From Monodelphis domestica (Eukaryota; Chordata; Mammalia; Didelphimorphia; Didelphidae), in contig NC_077234.1 of NCBI RefSeq assembly GCF_027887165.1, positions 164,513,877 to 164,577,876 on the forward strand: a stretch of DNA of 64,000 bases, written 5' to 3'. Under the pieces are notes generated by a model. It saw only the letters and a list, made by a program, of their open reading frames with translations. It had not been told where the DNA came from and made no database searches. Within the stretch, counting starts at the first letter, position 1, and every line of letters starts with the position of its first letter. This document shows positions 1 to 10,735 of the stretch, piece after piece. The translations under genes were made by a program, and so were the position numbers.

Positions 1-169
1 TAGAGATAAACAAGGAGGGAGGGTCACCTCAAATCAGACCCAGTCTCGCCCATTCATTTCTCAGGCTCTATCAATAAAGGCCCCACCCCCTTTCAATCCT
101 CTTTCTCACACCTCCTCGCACCTCGATTCACTTGGGCTGAAGCGAAATCCCGGAAACGTAGAGCTCCAC

Positions 170-459
170 TTTCCTAGGCAGGAAGAGGGGCGGGCCCACG
201 GTGCATGTGTGCCTTGGCGCATGCGCATGCGTAGTGACCGGCTGCCGGTGTCTCGTGTTTCCGACCGCGGGTAGCGGAGTCTTGTGGTACTTTAGACCCC
301 GCTGTGTTTGCGCGTGCGCCGAAAGCACCATCTCCCCACCTCCACTCCCCCCTTCCCCCCACACGGCAGGCGCCCCTCCCCCATCCTCTCCCCGTGTCTC
401 CCCCTCCCCCTGCCAAGTCTGTAGACCTTCCCCCCCAGCAGGGGTCCGGGAGCCGAACC
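170..459 (+). promoter_or_regulatory. UBAC2: CpG-rich, TATA-less promoter and 5'UTR of UBAC2
   Basis: This is one of the few GC- and CpG-rich stretches in an AT-rich window and it lies directly upstream of the UBAC2 start codon at 460. It contains a GC box (about 187-194), a palindromic NRF1-type element (217-231), a second GCGCGTGCGCC-like motif near 308-318, and C-rich tracts from 340 to 440. No TATA box is seen. These are properties of a housekeeping promoter with dispersed starts. The exact transcription start cannot be read from the sequence. CpG-rich promoters of this type are often bidirectional, so a divergent transcript upstream is possible. Confidence 0.8.
217..231. promoter_or_regulatory. 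NRF1-type palindromic site
   Basis: The sequence GCGCATGCGCATGCG contains the self-complementary core GCGCATGCGC, the classical binding consensus of nuclear respiratory factor 1. It lies about 230 bp upstream of the UBAC2 ATG, close to a GC box. Binding is inferred from motif and position only. Confidence 0.65.
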
Positions 460-490
460 ATGTTCACCAGCACTGGATCGAGTGGGCTCT
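460..490 (+). CDS. UBAC2: UBAC2 coding exon 1 (residues 1-10 plus 1 nt)
   Basis: UBAC2 is an ER-membrane pseudo-rhomboid protein with a C-terminal UBA domain. From literature knowledge it works with gp78/AMFR and UBXD8/FAF2 in ER-associated degradation, lipid-droplet control and Wnt-receptor turnover. This exon encodes MFTSTGSSGL and one base of the next codon, then a consensus donor, T|GTGAGT at 491. The ATG is the first start in the GC-rich leader and the peptide matches the conserved UBAC2 N-terminus as I recall it. Joined to 29326 the split codon becomes Tyr and the frame stays open. The tiny first exon followed by a 28.8-kb intron is easily missed by gene finders. Confidence 0.93.
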
Positions 491-1455
491 GTGAGTACCG
501 GCCGCGCCCCCTTGGCCCCGCCCCGAAGCAGGCTTTGGGTGGGCTGTGGGGAAGGGAAAGTGGCTGTGTGGTTCGGAGGGTGTGTGTTATGTGGGATGGG
601 CGGAGGGTTCACCCTGGTACCCCACCACCCCCGATACTGGGGGCGAGTCGGCGGGATTAATCATCTGGAGCACCAGGGTGGGCGTGACTGCCCTACTCTG
701 GTTCTCTGTTTGGAATTAACCGGGTCTCTGAGCTCCTGGAATCTTCCTGCGGGAAGCGGCGGGTTCTAGCGCCTTTGACCGTGACCCTCTCTGACTTGTG
801 CCCTAGGAGGAGGGAGGGTGCATTCTCGTGCTGCACTGGTGGGCTGGGGTGGGGGTTGGGAGCTGGACTCCACACTCAAGCAGGGAACCCGAACGTGGCT
901 GTTTGCTTGGCAGATAATTCCTCCTCTTCCCAGTTGGTGTGCCCCCCAGAACCCTCTTCACTAATGCCTGTCACGATGCCAGGTCTGGAAAGGTGATGTG
1001 GGAAGTCTACCCATTTGGGAGACCCCAGTCCCTTCTTGGTGCTTGCTTCATCTTTTTTCTTTCTGGCCCCTATCAGACCACACTGACATTTTGCCCCAAG
1101 GACCAAGAGAGGATTTCTTTCACTGGTTCTCGCACTAGTTTGCTTTTGTGTACTTAGATTAAAAGGTGACGTTTCCTTTTAAGTGAGGGAGGGTTTCGGA
1201 CACTTCTCAGGAGATGGCAAACTTCTATTAAAAAACTGACTTTTAGTTCTCTAGAGATGGCAAGTTGATTTTTGCTGTTAAGTATAGTACTGTAGATTTT
1301 CACTTGAACCAATGCAAGTGGTCAGCAGATAGAGGGCAGAGGAGGACAGCCTTTTGCAAGTATGTGTACACTACTTAATCTTAATTTGCAGGGCTAGATC
1401 CTAGGATTCTCTAGGGTTATGTTGTTTGTTAAATTAACTTTAATTAAGCCTTGAT
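491..1455. other. Start of UBAC2 intron 1, no recognised element
   Basis: The GC-rich promoter composition fades out by about 900 and ordinary AT-rich intron follows. Short open frames here (for example on + between 482 and 769) have no recognisable domains and are taken as chance. No repeat family was recognised. Confidence 0.6.
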
Positions 1456-1800
1456 ATAATAATAATAGCTAGCATTTATAGAATAATGATATAACAATGA
1501 ACTCTAAGGACTACCAGACTATCTACCTTATGGCCAAACTTTGCAAATATTTGTTCTTTTTCATTAGAATGTGAACTTCTTGAGAGCAAGGCCTGGCTGA
1601 GTTTTCTATTAGTACCCCAATTTAGTACAGTGGTCTGTGCATAATAATAAATGCTTTATTCTTTCATTTATATGATACTTTAAGGTTTGCAATAAAACAT
1701 TTTTACATAACTCTTTAACATTTGCAATAATACTTGTTAATATTTATATAGTGCTTTAAGCACTTGATATTTCATCTCATTTTATCCTCTTCTCTGTTAC
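1456..1800 (-). repeat. MIR-type SINE (antisense) split by an L2 3' tail
   Basis: The stretch from about 1456 (TAATAGCTAGCATTTATA) continues near 1660-1800 with the shared motif set of small-step core SINEs (ATTTATATAGTGCTTTAAG, CTCATTTTATCCTC). Between them, about 1555-1660, lies an L2 sense 3' end with the GTGAACTTCTTGAGAGCAAGG and AATAAATGCTTTATT signatures. Assigned by recalled consensus patterns. Confidence 0.5.
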
Positions 1801-1807
1801 TTCCCTA

Positions 1808-1991
1808 TTTTTAAAAAACTCTTTCTGTCCTTATAGTAACTCTAAGACAGAAGAGCAAGGACTAGGCAAACAGGGCTAAGTGACTTGCCCAGGGTCACAC
1901 AGCTAGGAAGTATCCAAGGCCATGTTTGAACCCAGGACCTCCAATCTCCAGGCTTGGTGCTCTATCCACTGAGCAACCTAGCTGCCTCCCT
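1808..1991 (-). mobile_element. tRNA-derived marsupial SINE (MAR1/WSINE type)
   Basis: Reverse-orientation copy with the diagnostic order: tail (TTTTTAAAAAACTCTTTC), GACTTGCCCAGGGTCACACAGCT, a B-box-like segment around GTTTGAACCCAGGACC, and the head ending CTAGCTGCCTCCC. It is diverged from the young copies in the window, so it is an older insertion. Confidence 0.8.
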
Positions 1992-2029
1992 CTCTCTTAA
2001 TATTAAGGGCATTACTCTTCTACTAGTCA

Positions 2030-2795
2030 CCTAGAGTCACAAATGAGGTGTTATCATCCACTTTGTCACTCTTTCTCACTCCCTCTCCCCCATATCCAAT
2101 CTGTTGCCAAGGCCCATTAATTTTACCTTCTTAACATTTTTTACTTATTTCCTTGCTCCCCAATATTCCCACTCCCTCAGGTCCATATCCCCTCAGTCCA
2201 GGACTATTGCAATACTTTACTTGTTGTGTCCCCTCATTTCCAATCCAGTGTTCATTAAACTACTTAAGTTATTTTCATCCTCCTTTGCTCAGTAAACTCC
2301 ACTGACTCTGTATCACCTCTGGGACCAAATAGTAAATCTCTGTGTATTCAAGCCCTTCACAACTTAGCATTGACTACCTCCCCCAACCTTTCCAGTTTTC
2401 TTACCTCTTACACTCTTCTCCCAAGTACTTTGTGGTCCAGTGGCACCAGCCACCTTGCTGTTTCTTGAACAAAAACACTCCTTCAAATTTCTCCAGGCAT
2501 TTTCAATGGTGGATTTCTCCTGCCTGGAATTTTCTTCTTCTTCATTTCTACCATCTGATTTCCCTGCTTTGAGAAGTCTTTTTCTCTTGATTTCTAGTGC
2601 CTTCCCACTGTTAATTAATTCCAGTTTATCCTGTATATAACTTATTTTATACATAGTTTCTGCATGTTGCCTTCCTCATTAGACTGTGCATTCCTTGAGA
2701 GTCAGAACTGTCTTTTGCCTTTCTTTGTATCCCCTGAAATTAGAACAGTGCCTGTACACAGTAGATGCTTAAATAAATGTTCATGACTTACTGAT
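2030..2795 (+). mobile_element. L2 LINE 3' portion, sense
   Basis: This holds decayed L2 ORF2 C-terminal coding sequence (GGACTATTGCAATA, CTCCACTGACTCTG, TTCAAGCCCTTCACAAC blocks) followed by the L2 3' end (ATTCCTTGAGAGTCAGAAC, AGTGCCTGTACACAGTAGATGC, AATAAATG). Several frames are interrupted, so it encodes nothing functional. Confidence 0.8.
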
Positions 2796-3734
2796 TGTGG
2801 TGATGTTATAGACCAGAGTTGCAAAACCTAAGCAAGTGGGGATCTTGATCTTCATCACTGAAAACACCCATATGGATAAGATGAAACATTCAGTCATTTG
2901 AATAAGAACACAGAAACCCTTATCAAAGTTATGACAGTTCTTCCCACCTATTCCCATTTTATATTTTTCTATATACTTTAGAATACTACTTCCTCTAAAG
3001 TTTTATACTCCACTGTCTATCTTATCAGGGTATAGAGATGACCCTAGGACCTTGAGGACATCAGCGGAGCACATACACTATAGTACGGGAGCTTAATAAA
3101 TGTTAACTGAATATCACTGAAAAGGTTGCTTTGTGTCAGCTATAACTAAATGGAGATTCTCACAAGATTGGCCAACAGGTAATTCAATTTTTTTAGCCTT
3201 AGCAACTCATGAAGATTCCTTTTATAATGTAGAGAAAATTATTATCTCTATGGGTAGAGGAAGGAGTACCCACATCAATAAGTCAGGTATCCCTTATGAT
3301 AACTTTTATGCCAGGTACATTTAATGACTTTGTTTCTAGAATTCATGCTAGAACTGAATTAAACAAATTGAATAATATCTTCCATTCCTACAAATAAAAT
3401 GGTCTTTTTTCTAGTAGTTTTATAGCCTATTTAGAGTGCCCTTTTATTATTATTTATTATTATTGTCCTTATACTATAATATTCTATAAAGAATGTCAAC
3501 TTCGTAATACATAATATGAGAATGTGTTCAAATTAAAATGATTGTTCAAAAACTAGACAGTTCAAATAAATCGGTATCACATGTGAATAATCTTTATTGA
3601 GGCCAGATATTTCAGCTTTAAAACAATTTAGATTGCTTTGTCAGAAAAGATGGTGGGATAGGTCAAGAGTAGCAGAAAAAAATGATTCCTCAAAAACTAG
3701 ACGTGTTTGAATAAATTGGTGCCTCATGCCCTAT
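2796..3734. other. Unassigned intron with one local direct repeat
   Basis: AT-rich sequence without a recognised family, apart from the direct repeat listed separately at 3535-3726. Short frames are unremarkable. Confidence 0.4.
3535..3726. repeat. Diverged direct repeat, two ~47-bp units
   Basis: Units at about 3535-3581 and 3679-3726 share AAAATGATT, CAAAAACTAGAC, AATAAAT and a GGT..C..CA ending, with a few substitutions and a short indel. They lie about 145 bp apart. No known family was recognised. Confidence 0.55.
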
Positions 3735-3830
3735 GTGTAATGGAAAGAGTTCTGGAATTGGAGTCAGAAGACCCTACTATAAATCTCAGCTCAGTTACCA
3801 TCTGTGTGAATTTGGGATGACTTTTAAATT
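3735..3830 (+). repeat. MIR-type core SINE fragment, sense
   Basis: The order TGGAAAGAGTTCTGGA, GGAGTCAGAAGACC, TCAGCTCAGTTACCA and CTGTGTGAATTTGGG matches the tRNA-like and core parts of MIR. Confidence 0.6.
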
Positions 3831-3984
3831 TATGATCCTATGAACTGGAATTAAAGAACTTTAAAATGTTATCTTCAGCACTGACTCAATATGATGCTAA
3901 GAAAAGTATCAAGTTTTCTATCAGTTTCATTTACAATGCTAACTTTTAAATTCTCTTCTCTATTTTCCTTTTATTTACATTCAC

Positions 3985-4545
3985 TTCCCCATCAATCAAC
4001 ATTGATTAAGCATCTACTATGTACCAAGCCTTTTGCTAAGTGCCTGGAAGATTAAAAAAAAAGGCAAAATGATGGTCCCTGACCTCAAGGAGCTTACAGT
4101 CTAGTAGGGGAGACAACATGCAAACATATATATACACAAAACAAGTTATATACAGGATAAACAGGAAATAATGAATAGGGAAGATATAAGAAATGAAGAG
4201 GGTTTGAGAAAGTCCTCTTGTAGAAGGTGGGATTTTAGTTGGGCCTTATGGGAAGCCAAGGGAGTCAGGAAGAATTGAAGTGGGAGACCATTACAGGCAT
4301 CAGAGATAGCTAGAAAAAGCACCCAGAACTGAGAGATAGAGTGTATAGTTGGCGAAACATCTAGGAGGTCAGTGCCACTGTATTGAATTAGAATGTGTAT
4401 ATGTATGGGAGTGTAAAATGTAAGAAGTCTGGAAAGGTAGGCTAGATTATGAAGGGCTTTGAATTCCAACAAAGCATTTTGTATTTGATCTTGGAAGAAA
4501 TAGGGAGCCTCTGAAGTTTATTGAACAGGAGAGTGACATAGGCAG
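3985..4545 (-). mobile_element. L2 LINE 3' end, antisense
   Basis: It begins with the reverse complement of the L2 terminus (ATTGATTAAGCATCTACTATG, then ACCTCAAGGAGCTTACAGTC) and continues into antisense L2 body with the GAAGGGCTTTGAATTCCAAC and GGAGAGTGACATAGG signatures. A MIR at 4600 interrupts it and it resumes at about 4717. Confidence 0.8.
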
Positions 4546-4599
4546 ATTCATATTCTCTATTTTTTATTTCTCTTTGTCTATTCTACACATTTACTATTT

Positions 4600-4702
4600 A
4601 ATATAGTATATGACCCTGGGCAAGTCATTTAACCTCTCCTATCCTCAGTTTCCTCAACTGCAAAATGGGAATAATACTAACACCTACTACACAGGGTTCT
4701 TG
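4600..4702 (+). repeat. MIR SINE, sense, with downstream G-tract
   Basis: Clear MIR core: GACCCTGGGCAAGTCATTTAACCTC, TCAGTTTCCTCAACTGCAAAATGGG, AATAATACTAACACCTACTACACAGGG. A pure G run follows at about 4704-4714. It sits inside an antisense L2, which dates the MIR insertion after that L2. Confidence 0.85.
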
Positions 4703-4716
4703 TGGGGGGGGGGGGA

Positions 4717-5845
4717 ATGTCGCGTTCAGTTTTGGATATCAATATGTCTCTAGGACATCCAACTCTGGAAGCCTAATAGGCAGTTAGAGATGTGAGCTTG
4801 GAGGTCAACAGACAGGTTTGTGCTTTTTGGAATCATCAGCATATCCATGGTAACTGATGGGATCACCAAGTGAAATTGTATATAGAGAGGACAGAGTACC
4901 GTGGTATATTCAGAGTTAGCTGGATGAAGAGCCAGCAAAGGAAATTGAGGGGGAATAGTCAAATAGGTAGGAGGAGACGCAGGAGAGTAGTGGCAAGGAA
5001 ACCTAGGAAGGAGAGTATTGAGAAATACAAGATGTTCGACAGTGTCAAAAGCTGCACAAAGGACAAGAAGGAAGTGGATTTGAGATTTGAGAAAAGGCCA
5101 TTAGATTTCAGTTGAATTGATGACATCAGAAGCCAGACCACAGAGAGTTAATAAGGGAGTGAGAGGAAAGGAAATGGAGTCATCTGTTATAGATACTAAC
5201 TTTTTTAAGGAGTTTAATTTCAAAAGGAAAGAGCAAGGAGAGTGGTGTGGATGGATCAAATGATGTTTTTTTGAGGATGGCAGAGATGTGTGTTTGTAGA
5301 CAGTAGGAAAGCAGCTAGTAGGGAGAGATTGGAGATAAAGGGGAAAAAAGATAAATGAGAGTGGGGATTATAGATGAGTATATTTGCTAGACAAAATGGG
5401 ATGGAACCATGTCACTTTTGCATGTAAAGAGATTTGTCTTGGTCAAGAGAAAGGCTCTTGTAAGCCAGAGGTAGAGGAGAGTGACAGAAGGCATCTGAAT
5501 GATGTGAATTAAGGAAGAAGAAAGCAGAGGAAGCTCTCAGTAAATTACCTCAATTTTCAGTATACTATGAAGCAAAATTCTCAGCTAAGAATGTGGAGGG
5601 AGAGGGAACCATGGGATATTTGAGGCAGAAAGAAAAGGTTTGGAAGAGGAGAATGGAATTGGGAGTTAATCAAGGACGTATAAAAAGATCTCCTTATAGC
5701 CAAAATTTAGAGTGAACATAGAATGGTCATTTGATTTTTCTCCATCTCTGTTCAGCAACATGTGAGTAGGAGTGAAGACCAGAGATAGTGGGAGTAATTC
5801 AAGGCTGAGGCTTGGCAGTACAAAATTGATGGCACAAGAGATGAG
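4717..5845 (-). mobile_element. L2 LINE ORF2 region, antisense, decayed
   Basis: On the minus strand this reads as a degraded LINE reverse-transcriptase C-terminal region; a stretch around 4752-4830 gives residues like ISNCLLGFQSWMS, a typical L2/CR1-clade segment. Further antisense L2 blocks follow (AGTGTCAAAAGCTGCACAAAGG, GAGAAAAGGCCATTAGATT, TTTTTTTGAGGATGGCAGAG). It ends where an LTR is inserted at 5846. Confidence 0.7.
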
Positions 5846-6205
5846 TGTAAAGATTAAAATTTAGGGGAGACGGGGAGACTGAGGCAGGTAGAAATTAGTT
5901 TCTCTTTGCAAGGAGTATTATATTTTTTTAGAGGTTTATTGAAGATTAAGGATTAAAGAAAATACAGGATAAGAGACACGTGTCCAGGCCATAGAGAGGC
6001 CTAGACAAAACCTCACCTACATTATGAAAAAAAGGCCATGTCTGCCCCCAAACGGAAGTCCAAGAGTCAAGAGAGACCTCAAAAGCCTTTGAATCAGCTT
6101 AAATACCTTCTCGATCTCGGCCCAGGTGAGATTACAAGGCATTCTGGGGAAGTGGAGCAAAGGCTCATGGGGATTGTAGTCCTGTATTCGAGTCTATTTT
6201 TTACA
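5846..6205 (-). mobile_element. Solo LTR, family A (minus orientation)
   Basis: On the minus strand it starts TGTAAAAAATAGACTCG and ends in TTTACA. It has the same layout as the LTRs at 59545-59895 and 62616-62978: a 5' block containing GACTACAATCCCCA, a central CTCGGCC/GAGATCGAG block, and a 3' AATAAACCTC polyadenylation motif. It is embedded in antisense L2-like sequence. I could not find a clean 4-6 bp target duplication. Short reading frames inside are not coding. Confidence 0.75.
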
Positions 6206-7370
6206 TTAGAGAGAAGAGGACAGTGTAGAGATGAAACAGTCCACCATGCGGATAAGGTGGAGAAAGGAGTAGAATGTAGCTAGTGCTTGGGGTGATGGCT
6301 TGGGAGAAAAGTGAGGGCTTAGAGGTCATTGTATGGACAAAGAACAGGATTTGGGTTTGTGAAGCAGAAGGAGAGTGAAATGACCATAGACAGTGATGAG
6401 AGAAGGGAATTTCAGAGTTCATTAACTAGGAAATGGAGCAAGACCAAAGGTATGGCCATTGTGTAGCTTATGTAGGATGAATAGAAGAAGGAGATCGTGG
6501 GAAGTTGGGAAACTATGAAGCTTGGGTTTTTGAGGGAGAATCAATATGTTTTTTGATGTCCCTTAATAATGAGTTCAGAAGTTGGGAAATAGAGACAGAA
6601 TGTGAGCCATGCATTGAACTCATTGAGGAAAGGAAAGTGTTCTGGAAGTTGTTAGACAATGGCTACAGGAATGTGATTGTGATTGGGAAGTAGATGTGGC
6701 TTAAGCGAATCTCTGAAGGGGAAAGCTTATTAAGGGATAGAGGTAGAGAACTTGAAAGTGGCAGTGGGGAGCAGAGAATATTCCAACTACCCATCCTGAA
6801 CCATTGTCAGAGGAATGGGTGAAAGTGCAGCCAGTGTGGGAAAGGATGACCAATGAGACTGTTATCAGGAGAGAGCCCCAAAATATAAGGAATGGGATAG
6901 GAAAAGATTCAAGATGAAAACAGGTTTGTTGCCTATGAAGCATGCATTCCAGATAGTAATGTGGAAGGAGTGGATAGCTTTAGGGTGTAACATTGGTGGT
7001 GGTGGTTGGAGGTTTCAAAGGAATAGGGCTAAGAAATCAGGAATTGGGTAATGTGGTGGTGGGGTCTAAAGTGTATTAAAATTAGAAAGGTGATGGGACA
7101 GGTTGTGAAGGACTTTAAGTGCAAGAAGATTTTATATTTGATCCTACTGGAGTTTGTGGGGTAGGAATGTGGCACAATCAGATTTGCACTTTACACTTTG
7201 ACAGCTTAGTGGAAAATGGACTAGAGTAGAGAGGGGCTTGGGGCTTGAAGACCTCCAACAGACTTTTTCAATAGTCCAAACAAAAGGTGCTGAGAACCTG
7301 TCCCAGGGTGGTGGTAGTATCAGAAGAGAGAAGAGGATATATTTAAGGAACTTTATGAAGGTAATCAAGT
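6206..7370 (-). mobile_element. L2-like LINE, antisense continuation
   Basis: Purine-rich sequence typical of antisense L2 ORF2. The right part is clearest: GTGAAGGACTTTAAGTGC, ATTTGATCCTACTGGAG, CACAATCAGATTTGCACTTT and CAATAGTCCAAACAAAAGG mirror the sense L2 motif GGACTATTGCAATAG. The middle, about 6300-7000, is assigned with less certainty. Confidence 0.55.
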
Positions 7371-7936
7371 ATACTTGATGCCTTCCACAATTTCTTCTTA
7401 AGATACCAATATTTCGTTAGAATACTTGTTGTTCATTTTTCTTTTAAAAAATTTTTCCAGATTACATGTCAGTACAATCTTCAATAATCATTTTTTTACA
7501 TTTTGTACTCCATGTTCTCTCCCTCCCTCCTACCCCACCTTCTTCCCCAAATCTTCAGGTAATGTGATATAGGTTGTACATGTTTTGTCATACAATACAT
7601 ATTTCCATGCTCTTTATCTTGTGAAAGAAGACATATAATGCTTTACACCAGAGAAAAATTCATGGAGGAAATATGGTGAGAATGGCATAGCTCAATCTGC
7701 ATTTGTACTTTGTTAGTTCCTTCTATAGCAGATTTCATCATGAGACTTTGGGATTGTCCTGATAATGATAATTGTGCTGATAATGGTTAAATTATCCAGT
7801 CGATCATAGTTCATTATTACTACCGTTGTGCACAGTGTTCTTCGCTTTCTGTTCACATCACTTTCATCATGTCATATAAGTATTTCCAGGGTTTTTTTTT
7901 TGGTGTTCATCTTGTTTGTCATTTCTTTTCTTTTCT

Positions 7937-8142
7937 TTTTTTTTAAACCCTTACCTTCCATCTTGGAATCAATACTGTGTATTGGTTCCAAGGTAGAAGA
8001 GTGGTAAGGGTTAAGCAATGGGGGTGAAGTGACTTGTGCCCAGGGTCACACAGCTGGGAAGTATCTGAGGCCATATTTGAACCTAGGACCTCCCCTCTCT
8101 AGGCCTGGCTCTCAATCCACTGAGATACCCAGCTGCCCCCTT
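7937..8142 (-). mobile_element. tRNA-derived SINE with target duplication
   Basis: Full-length reverse copy from the tail (TTTAAACCCTTACCTTCCATC) to the head (CCCAGCTGCCCCC). The flanking host L1 sequence is duplicated (TTTGTCATTTCTT left, GTTGTCATTTCTT right), so this is a retrotransposition into the older L1. Confidence 0.9.
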
Positions 8143-8598
8143 AGTTGTCATTTCTTATGGCACAATAGGATTCTATTACCATCATATATCACAATTTGCT
8201 CAATAATTCCCTAGTTCATGGACATCCCTTTAGCTTCCAGTTCTTTCTACCACAAAAATAAGTAGTATAAATATTTTTGTACAAGTAGATTCTTTCCTCC
8301 TATCTTTAATCTCTTTGGGATACAGAATTAGTAGTGATATTGCGGGGTCAAAAGCACAGTTTGATGGCCCTTTGGGCACAGTCCAAATTGCTATCCAGAA
8401 TGGCTGTAGCAGTTTAAATACAGCTCCACCATCAATGTATGTGTCCCAATTTTTCCACATCCCTTCCAACACTTATCATTTTTCCCTTTTTTGTCATATT
8501 TGCTAGTCTAATAGTGTGAGGTAGCACCTCAGAATTGTTTTAATTGGCATTTCTCTAATAGTTATTTGAAATATTTTTTAATATGACTAAAGAGAGTA

Positions 8599-8772
8599 TT
8601 TTTTTAACTCTTACCATCCATCTTAAGGTAGAAGACTGGTAAGAGCTAGGCAATGAGGTAAGTGATTTGCCCATGGTCACACAGCTAATAAATGTTTGAG
8701 GCCAGATTTGAAGCCAGGACCTTCCATTTCTGGGCCTGGCTTTCAATCCTCTGAACTACCTTGCTGCCTCCT
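8599..8772 (-). mobile_element. tRNA-derived SINE, older copy
   Basis: Same family in reverse: AACTCTTACCATCCATCTTAAG, GGTCACACAGCTAATAAATG, GCCTGGCTTTCAATCC, TTGCTGCCTCC. It is missing part of the 3' half and is more diverged than the 7937 copy. Confidence 0.8.
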
Positions 8773-8869
8773 AAAGATAGTTTTAATTTTGTCATGTGAG
8801 GATTGCCATTGACCACTTGACAATTGGGGAATGCTTTTATTATTGTATGTTTTCCTTTCAGATCTTGAC

Positions 8870-9905
8870 CTAAATGTCCTATAGATATTTTAAACTCAAA
8901 CTGTCCAAGACTTATTACTTCTCCCTCTTCCTCAATTTCCCTGTTACTGTCACGGGCACCACTATCCTTCCAATTACCCAGGCTGGAAATCTGATTGTCC
9001 TCTTCAACACTTCATTCTCACCCCATATCCAATCTGTTGCTATGTACTGTTGATTTTACTTTCATAACTTCTTTCACATTATACCTTCTTCCTACCTCTG
9101 ACACTGCCACCAACCTGACACAGGTTCTCTTCAACTCAGGCCTATCTGTTTGCAGTATAGCCTGCTGGTTGGGGCACCTAGGGGGTGCTGCAGATTAAGT
9201 ACTAGGCCTGGAGTCTGCAAGGTCTGAGTTGAGATATGGCCCCAGACTTACCAGCTCTGTGACCTTGGGCAAAGCCATTGATCCCTATTTGCCCCAGTTC
9301 CTCATTTGTAAAATGAGGACACACTGGAGAAAGAAATGGCAAACCGCAGCATTTTTGCCAAGAAAACCCCATGGACAAAGGCTATGGAGTCACGTAGGAT
9401 CAGGCATGACTGAACAACCACAGCAGCCTGCACAATTGGTCTTACCTTGGGTTTTATCTTGCTCTAGACCGTCTTCCACTCTCTTGTCACTGTGATCTTC
9501 CTGAGCACAACTCTAACCAGGTCACTCACTCCCCTAAATAATAAGCTCCAGTGGATCCTTGTTATCTCCAGAATAAAATATAAAATCCTTTGTCTTGTAC
9601 AGCCTTTCAGCCTCTGGTCCCCCCCTTCCTTTTTAGTTTTTTTACTCTCCCCTCCATGATGTCACTATGATTCAGTGACACTGGCCTCCTTGTTGTTCCT
9701 TGTATAAGATACTCCCTTGCTTGGAATTCTCTCTCTCCTCATCTCTGCTACCCGGTTTCTTTCAAATCACCTAAAATCCCACTTTCTGAACTTTTCTGAT
9801 CCTTCTTAATGTTAGTATCTTTCCTCAGAGGTTATTACACATATTTCTTGTTTCTATGTTGTTTACTTGTCTCCCCCAATGGTTGTGTGCCTTTCTATCT
9901 AGCTG
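8870..9905 (+). mobile_element. L2 LINE ORF2/3' part, sense, split by a SINE
   Basis: Sense L2 motifs: CCATATCCAATCTGTTGC, GTGATCTTCCTGAGCAC, CTCCAGTGGATCCTTGTTATC, CACTGGCCTCCTTGTTGTTCC, TTTACTTGTCTCCCCCAATGG. The 9166-9425 SINE separates the two parts. All frames are broken. Confidence 0.75.
9166..9425 (+). mobile_element. tRNA-derived SINE with RTE-type tail
   Basis: A head resembling the MAR-type SINE (GGGGCACCTAGGGGGTGCTGC) is followed by GACCTTGGGCAAAGCC, CTGGAGAAAGAAATGGCAAACC, TTTGCCAAGAAAACCCC and CATGACTGAACAACC. The last blocks are the 3' tail shared with RTE LINEs (the Bov-B relationship in ruminants), implying RTE-driven mobilisation. This is a family separate from the L1-mobilised copies with poly-A tails. 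Confidence 0.7.
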
Positions 9906-10735
9906 CATATCAGAAATAGGTCATTATAAAATATTTTCATTCATTTGGTCTTGACTGTGTGAATGGTCAGATCACTCTTTTGAGTGACTACAGATCCCTG
10001 CTATGCATTGGTGCTTAATGCAACCATCTCTGCCATTTGAAGGGCATCAAAATGCATAGGTAATCCACTTTAGCTTGGACTTTGAACTTGATTTTTTTCA
10101 CTATAGTAGTGAGCAACATTGTTAGACATTTATCCCCCTTTTTTACTTCGTACTTAATGTTTGTGATCAGAGAATTGTTTAACAAAGTTATCTCATATAT
10201 CTTTTGAGAAATCTTTGTAAGTTCATTTTCCATTAATTCTAGCAGCTTCTTGGCTTGTTCTTCATAATTTTTATACAGTCACATCCATAGGTGGATGGGC
10301 AGCACTTTGTTGGATAAGACCTTTAAAGTAGTGTTCCACTCTGTAAAATCTATTAAAAAAAATAATACAGAATAATTGTAGTGAACTCTAATTCTCATCA
10401 CCTTTTAGTTAATTATCTGAGGATAAAGAGGTGTTCCACTAGAAAATATTGTTTGTTCAAGGCTGCCTATTCCCAGATGATCTGCTCATTGATATTGATG
10501 ATTCTGTCAATGTGTATATAAATGATTCTTAAGAAAATTTCTACAATTGCTTAGTCTAGTTCAGCTGCTTTGCCCTCCATAGTTCACTTAGTATCATTTA
10601 TTGTTCCTTTGCAAGCACATCTGAGACTGTTGTCAACATGGAATCTAGAAACTCCAAACTTGTAGCCTAGTAAAATCTGATGAACTCCAAGTTTTAGGAC
10701 TAGATTGTAAGTTGGAGACCCCAAAGCTTGCACTT
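9906..10735. other. Unassigned intron sequence
   Basis: AT-rich, no long frame. The block CTGCCTATTCCCAGATGATCTG and neighbouring text suggest a very old LINE fragment, but I could not place it in a family. Confidence 0.3.

Larger units (their letters stand above)
7435..8850 (-). mobile_element. Old L1 3' end, interrupted by two SINEs
   Basis: Antisense L1 tail: ATATTTCCATGC near 7596, GGCACAATAGGATTCTATTACC, CCAGTTCTTTCTACCACAAAAA, TTGTACAAGTAGATTC, ATCTCTTTGGGATACA, and TCCAGAATGGCTGTAGCAG. SINEs split it at 7937-8142 and 8599-8772. It is strongly diverged and has no intact ORF2. Confidence 0.8.
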
